Assembly: GCA_047967505.1 (NCBI GenBank)
Contig: CM106541.1
Origin: Dipteris shenzhenensis
Lineage: Eukaryota; Polypodiophyta; Polypodiopsida; Gleicheniales
Strand: one strand, 5' to 3'
Length of the DNA stretch: 64,000 nucleotides
Positions 1 to 11,369 of this stretch are shown here, one piece after another (the first letter of the stretch is position 1; each line of letters begins with the position of its first letter). The notes under the pieces are model-generated. The model had not been told where the DNA came from and ran no database searches. It saw only the letters and a list, made by a program, of their open reading frames with translations. A program made the translations under genes and the position numbers.

Positions 1-245
1 AATACTTTGGGAATTTCAGGAATGGATGATGAATTTGTAGACGACATTGTTGGTTGAGGTTTGCTTGCTCCAGCACGATTAGATCCACTTACATTATCTG
101 TTACAGCAGTGCTTATCCTTGATGTCAGAGGAGGTATAACCAGGTTCACAAGATTCATCAAGAGGTTTGGGAAATAGTCAGAGACGAACAAGTGACTGGA
201 GTTTGATGTCGGCATATCACGCAGAAATGTATCTGAAAAAGGGAT
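1..245 (-). CDS. MED23: MED23 exon (last one seen, continues off the left edge)
   Basis: Begins after the acceptor TGTGCAG at 252-246. It reads IPFSDTFLRDMP, then a stretch ending NLLMNLVNLVIPPL, matching the MED23 segment that follows the FYGHLP region in flowering plants. The end is Ser/Thr-rich (from about position 90 to 1), as it is in plant MED23. A perfect GTAAGT donor sits at 92-87, so the exon could instead end at 93. I favour read-through because the frame stays open and the Ser-rich composition fits the family. The phase is 0 relative to the previous exon. The 3' end of the gene lies outside the window. Confidence 0.85.
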   Translation of the reverse strand, partial: MPFSDTFLRDMPTSNSSHLFVSDYFPNLLMNLVNLVIPPLTSRISTAVTDNVSGSNRAGASKPQPTMSSTNSSSIPEIPKV

Positions 246-457
246 CTGCACACCATGCACTTTGAAAATCAGTATTGATGATCCCCTATTGTGCAGGCAT
301 GTACTTTCCAAGACAAAGACGTACATATTAATTTTATTTAGAAAAGATAATAACAATATGACAGCAAAAAGTTCAATACAATTCTCACTAAGCAGCAGGT
401 ACCAAAAGTATAAATTGATCCTCAGTGAAACAATCATTTGAGAAGACAGGTTTCAAC
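246..457 (-). other. MED23 intron, 212 bp
   Basis: Short GT-AG intron between two exons. The donor GTTGAA is at 457-452 and the acceptor CAG ends at 246. No repeat was recognised inside. Confidence 0.85.
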
Positions 458-698
458 CTTGGTAAGATCAAGGCTGAGAAGGAGCTTGATTACGAACTTG
501 CTTGGCAAATGCCCATAAAAATAAGCAAGAGTGTCACGAACAAAAGTGAAACGAGCAGGATGATATGCAAGCAGTGCTGAATACCCATCTAACAGCCTCT
601 CTGCAGTTTCCAACGCATCATTTTCAATCAACCTGTAGATAATAAGCTGAATGACTGGCAATGCCCTGGCACACATGTCATCAAAATAAACGGGAAAC
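458..698 (-). CDS. MED23: MED23 exon with the YRLIENDA and FYGHLP motifs
   Basis: MED23 is a large Mediator subunit that links transcription factors to RNA polymerase II in the nucleus. This 241-bp exon starts with one G, which completes an Arg codon begun in the 16.1 kb exon. It then reads FPVYFDDMCARALPVIQ, a segment containing YRLIENDALETAERLLDGY, and AYHPARFTFVRDTLAYFYGHLP, ending in LDLTK. These are among the most conserved blocks of plant MED23. The acceptor is TTGCAG|G (699-700) and the donor is AAG|GTTGAA (458/457). The frame joins cleanly on both sides (phase 2 in, phase 0 out). No stop or frameshift is present, so the exon looks functional even though a 15.4 kb transposon-filled intron precedes it. 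Confidence 0.93.
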
Positions 699-1571
699 CT
701 GCAATGCCATAATTGAGTAAGTACAGTAAGTATAAAATCTTAAACTGGAATACACACGGGATGCATACAGTCCATTGGATATCCTCAAAATCCCTATGTG
801 TACTTCTACTATGAGTTGGTTGATAGTAAAATAATATCACATAAAAATGCATAACAAAACATTCTTGACACAAATGATGGCTAGCAATCTAGTAGTCTTA
901 TACATTCTAGCCTCTGTCTATACATACATCTGGAATAGAAATCAGTTTAGAGATTAGTGAACATCCATAGATGACGATGTGCTGAAGATGTGGGCTAACT
1001 TCAGCACTGATGGTGGACAGATAACCAGCTAGGTTTCTAGCAATTCCAAGCACGCTATCCTTAACAAGGGGAGAGACTTAAATACAGTCCCCATTCAACC
1101 ATAACAACTGAAAAGAAAGGACACTACATACCTACCTGATAATGCATATGCAATACCACTTGACATCAATTCCTTGCCTTACATGAAAATATCAATTAAC
1201 AGATTCACTTATTGATATGGAACTCTTTAGAAGGTGTGTCTGTGAAGTATGTGAGATCGCCCTAAACCTGTCTTTGAAGTGCATGCATCTGCATGGTCTA
1301 GATGGTGGATGAACCCATACTAGACTCCTAAGCATCTTGAAAGAAAAGTTAAACTAGATTGGATCTTGTAATACAAAGAGAATACGAGAAATAAAAGTCA
1401 GTTTGTCCTTGCAACACCATGGCCTGATTGTCGCTTCTCGATAGATAAAAAGGAAAAAGAAACCCTTCTCAATAGACAATGAAAATGAGAATGCGAGATC
1501 TTCCTTTTCAACAAACAAGAAAGCATAAATGCTACTAAATCCATGAATTCTGATCCTCCTCCCGAACACAG
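699..1571. other. Intronic sequence without recognised genes
   Basis: AT-rich sequence. The short open frames on the minus strand at 1354-1631 show no family similarity I recognise. Copia B starts abruptly near 1572. Confidence 0.6.
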
Positions 1572-1824
1572 GATCTGGTTGTAAGCCCAATGTGGCCTAT
1601 TTCCGTACATTTGGCTGTGTAGCGTATGCACATGTGCCTCAAGAGTTGCGTGGCAAACTTGATGACAAGGCAGAGAAGCGCATCTTTATTGGCTACAGCA
1701 GTGAAAGCAAGGGGTAATGACTTATAATCCCATGACCAAGAAAGTTATCACTAGTTGGGATGTTATCTTTGCTGAAAATGCAGATCTGCCCTTTGCTGGT
1801 TTTGACTAAAATCAGGGTCCTTCT
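1572..1824 (+). pseudogene. Copia B, left part (end of integrase / linker)
   Basis: Reads KPNVAYFRTFGCVAYAHVP and FIGYSSESKG, then YNPMTKKVITSWDVIFAENA. This is the copia segment that follows the integrase catalytic core and precedes reverse transcriptase. One frameshift/stop lies near 1716. The left side is truncated: gag, protease and the integrase core are missing. It continues at 5667, on the far side of copia A. Confidence 0.85.
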
Positions 1825-2095
1825 TGTAGGCCATTCTATGGGCTATCCATAGGTGCCACTCATTCCTTGGTATGTGCCTTGTAGGCCTAGTTACATTCAG
1901 TTTGGTATGTTGGTACAGTTAGTACATGTACCACTTAGGACAGTTAGGACACTTAGTTCACTTAAGGGTTTTGTTATGTTGGCTCCCTCTTGAGCCTCCA
2001 TTCATTGTAGCAGCATTTTCATTACAACAAGTACTCTTTCTGCGTGCGGGTGTTTGGAGACTTTTGGAGCTTGCTGTAGTGATTCGAAGGCCTCT
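1825..2095 (+). repeat. Left LTR of copia A (right edge approximate)
   Basis: Shares its first ~150 bp with the right LTR at 5413, including the CTCATTCCTTGGTATGTG and GGCTCCCTCTTGAGCCTCC segments. The right boundary is not clear because the internal region just after it is rearranged and no Met-tRNA binding site is visible. Confidence 0.7.
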
Positions 2096-2420
2096 ACTTG
2101 AGCCCATTCCTTCTCATTTGGCAATAGTTTGCCTCGGGCTGCGAGTTCCCCTCCATTGGATCATTTTCCTCTCTTTTTGAAGTGTTCTCCTTCTCGAGGG
2201 AGCACTTACTCTTGCTGTAAATCTCATTTCCAGCCCTCTCTTGGCATCCCTAATTGCCATTTGCTGTATTTTTCACGTCTCCCTCAAGGGTGACACCCTC
2301 TGCTCACATTTGGAGCCTTTTCCCTGCTATATTTTCTAGCTACACGAGTGGTGAAAAGATTTGAAGCTTGAGCAGCGTTTTGCCTTTTGATTTTGAGAGA
2401 TTGCCCTTCTCTTTCTTGCC

Positions 2421-4749
2421 TTGCCAGTTGATGTTCATGATGTTCATGATGCTTGCATGACAGTTTCTGATGTATTGATGCCTGGTTCTGAGATGCTTTC
2501 CTGGAAGAAGTTATTCAGCTCACTAGAGCATGTATCTAAGGGGGGGACAATCACATGTGCCAATAATACATCATATATAGTGAAAGGCATTGGACAAGTT
2601 GCTCTTACTTCTATTTCTAGTGGTCTTGTCAATCTAGAGAATGTGCTTTATGTTCCAGGCAATCCCAAGAACCTTATCTCTATTTCAGCCATAGCTACTT
2701 GTGGCTATCAGGTTCTTTTTTATGGTGTTCGATGTGCAGTGTATGATGCTACACATGCATTTAACATGGTCTTGACTGGGACATTCACTATAGGACTGTG
2801 TAGACTTGATGCCTATAACAGATGCTTGGATGATGTTGGAATTACAGATGCAAATGCCTTTGTTGTTGATTCCTCTACCATCACAGATACCCATTTGTGG
2901 CATGAGAGGTTTTGACACCTCAACATTGGGGCTTTGGTGAAGTTAAATAAGGATAATATGGTTGTTGATCTTCCCAAATGCGTAAGTCTTCAAAGTATGT
3001 TTATGAATCTTGTTTGCTTGGTAAGATACACCAATCTGCATTTCCCGAGGATGGGAGAGTTGGTGCCTCACACAAGCTTTATTTGGTTCATAGTGATGTT
3101 TGTGGACCCATGCGGGTTGCAACTCTTGAGGGATTCAATTATTTTGTCACATTCATTGATGACTTCACCAGGTATACTTGGATTTTTGCATTGAAATCCA
3201 AGTCTGAAGTTTCTGCATGCTTCACGCATTTTATTGCCTTGGCTGAGAATGAGAGTGGGCTGAAAATTACTCACCTTAATACAGATAGGTATATGTCAAA
3301 GGAGTTTGCTGTTTTTTTGGCCTTGTGCCACATTCATCATCAATGCACGGTGCCTTACACTCCTCAACAAAATCCTATGGCTGCGCCGATGAATAGATCA
3401 GTGATAGAGATGGCTAGGTGTATGTTGAAAGGCAAGCATTTGCCTAACAAGTTGTGGTTGGATGCGTTGTGTGTGCTAATTACATTTTGAATAGATGTAC
3501 CACAAAGGCATTGCGGACTATCACACCTTATGAGGCTTGGACAGGTCATAAGCCTCAAGATTTATCACCTGGGGACTTTTGGATGCTTGGTATATGCACA
3601 TGTGCCTTCTTAGACGCACACCAAGTTGGATGATAAAGCTATCAAATGCATTCTTATTGGGTATAGCTCAGAGAGCAAGGACTACAAGCTCTACCTGCCC
3701 TATGTTTTGTTAGTAGTAGGGATGCTGTATATGATGAATCCTCCAGTATGCCTTTGCTGGACTGTCAAAAACAGCCCGTTGTTGATGCCCCAGATCTCTT
3801 TGATAGCTTGATGCCTTTCTTTCCATCAGATGCTCATGATGATGTCACATTTGAGGTTGCTCCTCCTACATCTGTTGGTCCTTTGCAGCCACATGTGCAG
3901 CATGATATTCAGCCTCAATTACAACGTCAAATGCCTCAGCTTGATCTAGACCTTATGCACACGGCTCTTGACCAGGAAAGAGCTGGCATACAGGAGCCCA
4001 GAGAGGTGCCCCGTTGGCTCCTTGACACATTAAACGATAGCAAACAGGAAACTCCTCTACCAGCCTGTACTACAGCACCTGTCCGAAAAGAGCATGCTAA
4101 TTTTGTTGCTTGTCCATTAGTTGCTACAGCATGCGATGAGGAGCAAGTATCCCATCAGCGTGTTCAGAGTGATTGTTGGTTGAAGGCTATGCAAGCTGAA
4201 TTGGATTCTATTTATTAGAATAACACTTGGGAGTTGTGTGCCTTGCCTCCTTGCAAGAATGCTATTGGAACTAAGTGGGTATATAAGATTAAACGGAAAG
4301 CTGATGGTTCAGTGGACCATTACAAAGCCCACCTTGTTGCTAAGGGATATGCTCAGCAGCAAGGCATTGATTTTGAGGAGACTTTTTCCCCCACTTCCAC
4401 TACTATTCGCATTGTTATTGCCTTTGCTGCCCATTTTCATTGGGAGATATATCAGCTTGATATCAAGACAGCTTTCCTTCAAGGGCATTTGCAAGAAGAG
4501 GTCTATGTTTTCCAACCTCTTGGCTTTAAGGTTGAAGGTTTTGAAAGTAATGTATGCCACCTAAAGAAAGCCCTCTATGGATTGAAGTAGGCACCTCAGG
4601 CTTGGTACTCCCGGATACATACTCATTTGCTCACACTTGGATTTCAGAACAGCCCTACTGAGGCTACCTTTTACATCCGCAAGAGTGGGACAGATTTGTT
4701 GATTTTAGTACTCTATGTGGATGACATGCTTGTGACTGGGACATATACT
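2421..4749 (+). pseudogene. Copia A pol remnant (GAG-pre-integrase, integrase, reverse transcriptase)
   Basis: In order: a protease-to-integrase segment with NLISISAIAT and LWHERF; an integrase core with LVHSDVCGPM, FVTFIDDFTRYTWIF and QCTVPYTPQQN; a proline/glutamine-rich linker (3748-4180); reverse transcriptase with AIGTKWVYKIKR, LVAKGYAQQQGIDFEETFSP, QLDIKTAFLQG and an intact YVDD box at about 4714-4725. Stops and frameshifts break it near 2914, 3490, 4218 and 4588. An intact element would need gag upstream and about 0.7 kb more of reverse transcriptase and RNase H downstream. Confidence 0.88.
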
Positions 4750-5028
4750 GAAAGAAAGAAAGAAAGAAAGTTTATTAAAGTCTTCGGAAGACCGATGGGT
4801 CTATGAGACTGTGAAAAACCTAGTACAAACAAGCTTTGGTGGTGGAGCTACTAAACGAGCATCCACACCAATGCAAATGCAAAATATGCAGAATGTCAGT
4901 ACTAAATCATAGATACAACATAGTCATGTCATGTAGATAGTCAACTATTTCATCATCATCATCATTACCATCAAGACATCAGGGTGGGTGTGGCAATGGG
5001 GGCATGAAGTCAGCGATAGACTGTGCAA
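4750..5028 (-). mobile_element. LINE-P 3'-end fragment inside copia A
   Basis: Starts with (GAAA)n followed by TTTATTAAAGTCTTCGGAAG, the reverse complement of the LINE-P tail at about 32600-32665. It runs through the 3' UTR and ends in the coding tail (compare the ADFMPP end at 32390). It is a heavily 5'-truncated copy of about 0.28 kb in minus orientation. The copia sequence does not resume at the position where it stopped, so insertion was accompanied or followed by a deletion. Confidence 0.85.
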
Positions 5029-5251
5029 ATTGCAGCTTTGAAGCTTGACTTGCAAAATAGTCACAGTGCTTTGGATGTTGCACGGAATCCAGTTTTCCAT
5101 GCTCACACAAAGCATATTGAGGTTCACTATCACTATGTCAGAGAGAAATTATCAGCAGGTGATATTCAATTGTCTTATGTTCCCACTGAAGACAACTTGG
5201 CAGATCTTTTTACGAAGGCTCTACCGCGACCTAAGTTTGAAACTTTTGGGT
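5029..5251 (+). pseudogene. Copia A RNase H end
   Basis: Reads NPVFHAHTKHIEVHYHYVRE and then LADLFTKALPRPKFETF, the invariant C-terminus of copia RNase H, with a stop at 5251. About 150 bp of 3' untranslated sequence separate it from the polypurine tract. Confidence 0.9.
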
Positions 5252-5412
5252 AAGCTTTAGACTTAGTATCTTTTGTGACTTGATCTGTTATACTCTGTAC
5301 AGTCATACGTTGCTATATCCCTATAGGATGAACATGTTTAACCATGACATTAGATATTCAGGTATCCTGAGCCATGTCCAAGATACTTCAGCCCATACCA
5401 TGGAGGGGGGTT

Positions 5413-5666
5413 TGTAGGCCATTCTATGGGCTATCCATAGGTGCCACTCATTCCTTGGTATGTGCGTTGTAGGCCTAGTTACATTCAGTTAGGTCAATTA
5501 GTACATTTAATACATGTACCACTTAGAACAGTTAGGACACTTAGTCTAGTTAGGGCATTTAGCCCTAGGGTTTTTTATGTTGGCTCCCTCTTGAGCCTCC
5601 ATTCGGCAAGTACTCTTTGAGCTTGTGCTTCCATTTCCTTGCTTCCTGTGTTCGTTCCTTCCTACA
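5413..5666 (+). repeat. Right LTR of copia A (254 bp)
   Basis: Starts TGTAGGCC right after the purine tract and ends CCTACA. It is shorter than the left copy in the region after GAGCCTCCATTC, where some 20-30 bp are missing. A third copy of this LTR family lies on the minus strand at 50782-51047. Confidence 0.85.
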
Positions 5667-7445
5667 CTTTTAAACAGTCTGACGCGTCTGACGCGACGCT
5701 ACCCATTTCCTTTGATGATGCACCTGATATGCTAGTGGAAAATCAGAATTTGCAGCAAGATACTTTAGTGGGTGGTGCCTCAGTTCAGCCTATGGCTGAG
5801 CCTGTTTCTCAAGATTGAGGATGCCATAGCAAGTGAAAGTACAGTAGTGTAGGAAGTAAGATCAGTACCTCGTTGGCTACTCCGCACTCGAGGACAGCAA
5901 ACGTTCAACACCACTTCCTGGCTGTACACGGAGTGGCACTAGAGACACTGAGGCTAGAGACGCTAAGGATGCCCTATTTATGTGAGTCTGCTTGGGTCAG
6001 GAACATACTTGAGGTAGATGAGCCTGATAGTTTCGATGATGCATGAGACAATGTGCATTGGATGCAAGCAATGCAAGCGGAGATTGACTCCATTAAGAAG
6101 AACCACACTTGGGAGTTGGTGGACTTACCTGTTGGCAAGAAGGCAATTGGCACGAAGTGGGTGTATAAGCTCAAAATAAAATCAGATGGGTCCATTGACA
6201 AGTACAAAGCTCGCCTTGTAGCAAAGGGCTACGCACAACAGAAAGGCATAGATTATGATGAAACCTTAAATTGCATTCTTGACTAGGGAAGTTCAAGAAA
6301 AAGTCTATGTTTCTCAGCCCATTAGATTTGTGGAACCTGGCAAGGAAGACAAAGTATGCAAGTTGAGAAAGGCCTTGTATGGTTCAAAGTAAGCTCACGA
6401 TCTTGGTTTGCAAAGATAGATGCCTTTTTTACTAGCCAGGGAATGCAGAATAGTCCGCATGAGAGTACCCTCTATGTCAGGAAGGAAGGAGGAGGTTTGC
6501 TCATCATTGTTCTCTACATCGATGACATGCTACTCATTGGTACTAATGCTGCAAAAATCGCAGATTTCAAGGCTGAATTATGGCAGATGTTTGAGATGTC
6601 AGATTTGGGGTTGCTTCACTACTATTTGGGCATCGAGCTTATACAAGATGATAGAGGTATTGGGCTGTTGCAGTCCAAGTATATTGGTAATCTCCTGGAA
6701 CGGTTCAGATTTCAGAATTGCAAGCCCATCTCTACTCCTATGGAGCCGGGGCTTAAGCTGTCCGTTCATGATGCCAGTGAACCTTTTGATGCCTCTGTTT
6801 ACAGCCAGGCTATGGGATGCCTTATTTATTTATGCAACACACGTCCTGACATTCAATATGCAGAGTCCCAGTTGAGCAAGTTTATGCACAGTCCAAAGAC
6901 TTCACATTGGCAAGCTATGAAGCATGTGTTCCATTATATGCAGGGCACCCAAACTCTTGGTTTGCTCTTTCCCGAGGGGGTGACTTTCATTTACATGCTT
7001 ACAATGATTCAGATTGGGCTGGTGATTTTAATACTCGGCAGTCCACTAGTGGTAACTGTTTCTTTCTTTGGCACTCATGTGTTTCTTAGTTAAGCAAGAA
7101 ACAGTCTACAATGGCTACCTCTTCATGTGAGGCTGAGTACAGGGCAGCCTTCACGACCATAGTCGAGTGTATTTGGCTGAGGCGTTTGCTAGGTGATCTT
7201 CATGCCTCATTGGAGGAGCCTACTCCAATTCTCACTGACAGTCAGAGTGCTATTGCAGTGGCACAGAATCCTCTGTTTCATGCTCATACGAAACACATTG
7301 AAATTCATTATCATTATGTCAAGGAGCAGCTACATGCACAAGACATCAGCTTGGTCTTCCGCCCTACACAACAAAATGTGGCAAATCTCTTCACCAAAGC
7401 ATTACCTCGTCCAAAGTTTGAGGCCTTTTGCAAAGCTTTAATGGC
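5667..7445 (+). pseudogene. Copia B, right part (linker, reverse transcriptase, RNase H)
   Basis: Continues the linker of copia B directly after copia A. Reverse transcriptase shows KKNHTWELVDLPVGKKAIGT and LVAKGYAQQKGIDYDET. It then jumps over an internal deletion near 6275 (the block with the first catalytic Asp is missing) to LYIDDMLLIGT, with an intact YIDD box at about 6517. TRPDIQYAESQLSKFMHSP and RNase H (MATSSCEAEYRAAF, LTDSQSAIAVAQNP, NLFTKALPRPKFEAF) follow. There are stops near 6284, 6390 and 7091. No right-hand LTR was recognised. Confidence 0.88.
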
Positions 7446-8864
7446 TACCTTCAACCTCATCAGTGGAAAGATTGTTCACCAAACAAGGATTGTTGGATGG
7501 CTGAGATGGTGATCTCAGAGTGTGACGTGGAGATAGAGGAAGTCCCAGAGCAGGAACAGATGCAAATTCAGCTAGCGAGATCTTCTCAGAGGTTAGTACC
7601 AGTTTTGTTATGCGTGTCTATTGCTAAGTTAGTAAACAGTGCACCTGATCATATCCTATCAAAGCCCGCAGCAACGGGGTATACAGCCTTTAGCGATATG
7701 GAGTTAATTAAGATGGATGTGCACAGTTTCCGAGCAAAAACCTACGAGCAGAAAAGTCCGAGCGATAATTTTTGACACCAACCATGCTTGTATATTTCTC
7801 AAAGGAATATACAATTCTTTCTTAATTTCTCATTTATGGAACCATATACTTCCTTATTTTTCATTATAACCCTCATTTTAGAGAACATCATCTATATATG
7901 AACAAACAGTGAACACTTTAGAAACTCTTATAAATACCTCCCTACCATACTCTCTTTTGAGGATTATGGTAATTCAATCAATTTAAAAGAGTTTCCCTAA
8001 TCTTTAGCAATCCCATATTTGAAGCTCTCATATAACAATGTATACCATATTCCTTGGATGAGTAGGAAAAAGATATTGGAAACCTCATACTTGAAGCCAT
8101 TATAATTGATCATAAATTAATCTCTAATACATTATCAAATATGGGAAGGCAAGGGAGGAATTTTCAAAATATTCCCAATTCTCCAAACCTAAGTACTTTT
8201 AAGGAAATGTGGTCTCTATTGAACTCCTTCTTACCATAATATGAATTAGGGAGAAGAAGTAACTCTCATATACATCTTGAAATTTTTAATTTTTCTCTTT
8301 TATAACTATAAAAAGTGTAATTTTAAGCCTACCATTGCATAGATCATGAGATTCTGAACATTTTTCCCTTTTACAGCTCCTCAATCTGAGCTAAGGAGCA
8401 AAAGTTATGACCCCTTCTGCGTAGGCTCTCCAAGGGTATTCCACCGGCAGAATAGGGTTGGGGCAAGCTCTTCGAACCATATTCCTCTGGCAAAATACAC
8501 TTAGAGGGTCTATTAAAAAGGTATTATATATTTTTCTTAGGTCATCCTGAGGAACTGTAAAGAGGATATTTGCTCAAAATTTCATGATCCAACCAATGGT
8601 GAAAGGAAAAGAAAGGATTTTTGAAAGTCGTAAATAAGTCACCACTTAGACATTATATATATATATTATATAAAGATATATTTATATCTATATCTATTTA
8701 TCAATATTTCATATTTACTTACATATTCCTTGAAATAATTTGGATTTTTTTGCTCCCTAAAAATGACTTGAGCCTATATATTTGGACCCTCCCACCTTTT
8801 GTCCACTCGTCGCTCAGGGGTTTTTGCTCGAAAAATGGAAACCCCCAATTAAGATGAAGGGGCA
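7446..8864. other. AT-rich intronic sequence without recognised genes
   Basis: Nothing recognisable. The open frame at 7500-7775 has no family similarity I can name. An AT-rich stretch lies at 8650-8720. It could hold the lost right LTR of copia B or the left LTR/leader of gypsy F. Confidence 0.5.
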
Positions 8865-10586
8865 AGTGGCCAATCATGACGTCATTGTGTTGTTTGACTC
8901 AATGTCAGCGCACAATGTAATTAACTCCAAATCGTAAAGAAACTAAAATTAAAGACTAGTTCATCTGACTATGCATTTACAATCAGGATGGCAGATGGAA
9001 GTTCAACTAAAGTATGGGACCAAAGGGTTACCCAGTTGGAACTTCGAATCCAAGACTATGCGGACAAGCTGGATTTCGAGATAACCATGCTTTCTCACGC
9101 AGATATAGCCCTGGGTAAGGCTTGGCGTTCTAAGAAGAGTCCAGCCATAGATTGGAAAAAGCACATTTATCGGTTCAAGATGAACGATGTGATGTATGTC
9201 TTGTGAGGTGAAAAGGATTTACCTCAAGGATCGTTAGTTTTCGTAATGAAATTTTAAAACCCTCAAGAAGAGTTTTTATTTCTTGTACAACATCGGTAGA
9301 GTCCATTGAGGATCCATCGGCTAGCACTGACCTTACCCAAGATAGAGAGATGGCCAAGTTGGCTGATCGGACAGCAGAGGAACTCTCTGATTGCTTTAGG
9401 GATGAGTTACCTTATGGGTTACCTCAAGAGCGAAATGTTCAGCATAAGATTGAACTTATCCCTCGGGCAAAACCTGTAAATAGGCCTTCCTATAGGTTAA
9501 GTTTTACTGAAGGAGCTGAGGTGTGAAGGCAACTGCAGGAATACCTCAAGCTGGGGCAAATTCAGCCCAGTTCCTCACCTTTTGCTTCGCCAATGATATT
9601 GAAGAAAAAGAAAGACTATACTTTCCGTCTCGGAATAGATTACAGAGCACTGAATAATATCAATATTAAGCACACGTATACGATGGCTGGGATCGATGAC
9701 TGGCTAGATGCATTACATGGAGCCATACTTTTCAGCAAGATAGATCTCAAGGTGGCTACCATCAGATCCGCATTAGAGCTAAGGATGTGCATAAAACTCC
9801 TTTTAGAAGCAAATTTAGACATTATGAGTTTTTGGTAATGCCATTTGGACTTACCAATGCTCCAGCTACATTCGTCATACTTATGAACGATTTAATACGC
9901 CCGTATATCAGGAAGCTTGTAGTACATTTTATTGACAATATCCTTATTTTCAGCAAAAGTATTGCCGAGTATCACGAACACTTAAGAATAGTGTTTAATA
10001 CTTTGAGGAAAGCCAGTCTATATGTAAATAAAAAGAAAACTGTGTTGTGCATGGTAAGACTTGAGTATTTAGGATTCATTATTACCCCTGAGGGGAAGGA
10101 AATGGATCCAAAGAGGGTGGCTACGATACTGACTTGGCTTATCCCTCAGAGTTTGACCGCTTTGCAATCATTTTTGGGATTTGTCCAATTTTATCGGAGA
10201 TATATCAAAGGATATTTCAAGATAGTATCGTCATTGACTGATCTAACCTCAGATAAAGTACCTTTTATATGGGGACAAAATCAACAAGAAAGTTTTAACA
10301 CCATAAAACAAGCTATGGTCTCAGGACCGGTTTTAAAAATAGTTGATCCAAAGAAACTGTTTTTCATAGAAACTGATGCAAGTGGCATTGCGGTAGGAGC
10401 AGTTCTCCTCCAAGAGAGAAGGCCAATAGCCTTTGAAAGCAAGAAGCTTTCTCCCTCTCAACGGAATTGGCCAACTCATGAATTAGAGTTGTATGTCGTT
10501 ATCCATGCTTTGAAAACGTGGAGACATTATTTGTATGGTTTAGAGTTATATGTTGATGTTGATACCGTGAAACACTTCTATAAATA
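8865..10586 (+). pseudogene. Gypsy F protease, reverse transcriptase and RNase H
   Basis: The protease remnant shows VIVLFDSMSAHNVI, in which the usual D-S/T-G is D-S-M, and later ADIALGKAW and SPAIDWKKHIY. Reverse transcriptase reads LGIDYRALNNINIKHTYTM, FSKIDLK, LVMPFGLTNAPATF, then FIDNILIF where F/Y-x-D-D is expected, so a catalytic Asp is replaced by Asn. A connection / RNase H segment follows (LGFVQFYRRYIKGY, FFIETDASGIAVGAVLLQ, THELELYVVIHALKTWRHYL). The longest open frame is 9787-10587. Stops and frameshifts lie near 9204, 9530 and 9836. Confidence 0.88.
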
Positions 10587-10685
10587 ACCTTGTCCATGCT
10601 TTGAAAATGTGGAGACATTATTTGTATGGTTTAGAGTTATATATTGATCTTGATCATGATACCTTGAAACAGCTCTATAAATAAC
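10502..10685 (+). repeat. 91-bp tandem duplication in gypsy F
   Basis: Two copies (10502-10592 and 10593-10685) start TCCATGCTTTGAAAA and end with CTATAAATAACCT. They differ by a few substitutions and a small insertion, so the duplication is not recent. Confidence 0.85.
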
Positions 10686-10810
10686 CTGACTTGCGAGGCC
10701 GCCAGGTTAGGTGGCCAACACTCATGCACAGTTTAATATGACGATTCGGTACCGAAGAGGGAAGGAAAATAAAGTTGTTGATGCGTTCTCACGCATTATG
10801 CATAATGTGC

Positions 10811-11350
10811 GATAATAGACCCAATCCAAGCAGTGCCTATGGTTGAGGGGTTCTAAAAACTTGGAATTTTATTTCTTGAAATTAAAGCCCATTTAATATC
10901 CAACCTTGAGATCCAACAGAGCGGGTCTCTAATCCTTCGTAGATGGGTCATGCTACTCATATTCTTGAAATTAGCATGTTCCCGATTATCCCTCTTCCTG
11001 TCCACCATTGCATCGACAGTACTGTCAAGCCCAAAGTGACCATGTAGCCTAAATGAGTGCCTATTGCAAGATCCCCTCTTCCCATCCACCATTGCATCGG
11101 CACTATACTCATTAGCTCATCCTCACATCCTAAGCTATAGGCATTTCATCCTTTCACTTCCCAAATCTAAATCAAGTTCTTTGCAAAGTGCAACCTCACT
11201 TGTCATCTTATTAAGGGGGTTTCACACCTGTCTGCAAATGAGTGGGGCTCCAAAGATTGATGTCCATGAAGAATTGTAAGGCGTCTGTCCATTCGCCTTT
11301 TCACAATAGGCCTAAGGCTTATGTGCTTAATTAAACCCCGGGGAAAGGAT
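10811..11350. other. Unidentified insert within gypsy F
   Basis: Interrupts gypsy between the RNase H end (VVDAFSR) and the integrase N-terminal domain. It contains two degenerate copies of CCACCATTGCATCG about 90 bp apart. No coding similarity was recognised. Confidence 0.5.
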
Positions 11351-11369
11351 GACCTGGCCTCCAGAAAAG

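Larger units (their letters stand above)
1825..5666 (+). mobile_element. Copia A, LTR retrotransposon inserted in copia B
   Basis: A 3.84 kb Ty1/copia element with LTRs at both ends that start TGTAGGCCATTCTATGGGC. The flanking 5 bp are CTTCT (1820-1824) and CTTTT (5667-5671), a target-site duplication with one mismatch. Gag is largely missing and no primer-binding site was found after the left LTR. Protease-adjacent, integrase and reverse transcriptase remnants remain. The polypurine tract GGAGGGGGG lies just before the right LTR. The central pol region is interrupted by a LINE-P 3' end in reverse orientation (about 4750-5028), and roughly 0.7 kb of reverse transcriptase / RNase H coding sequence is absent at that place. 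Confidence 0.88.

Noticed and set aside
2421-5251. Copia A pol as a functional gene
   Set aside because: It has stops, frameshifts, missing segments and a LINE insertion.
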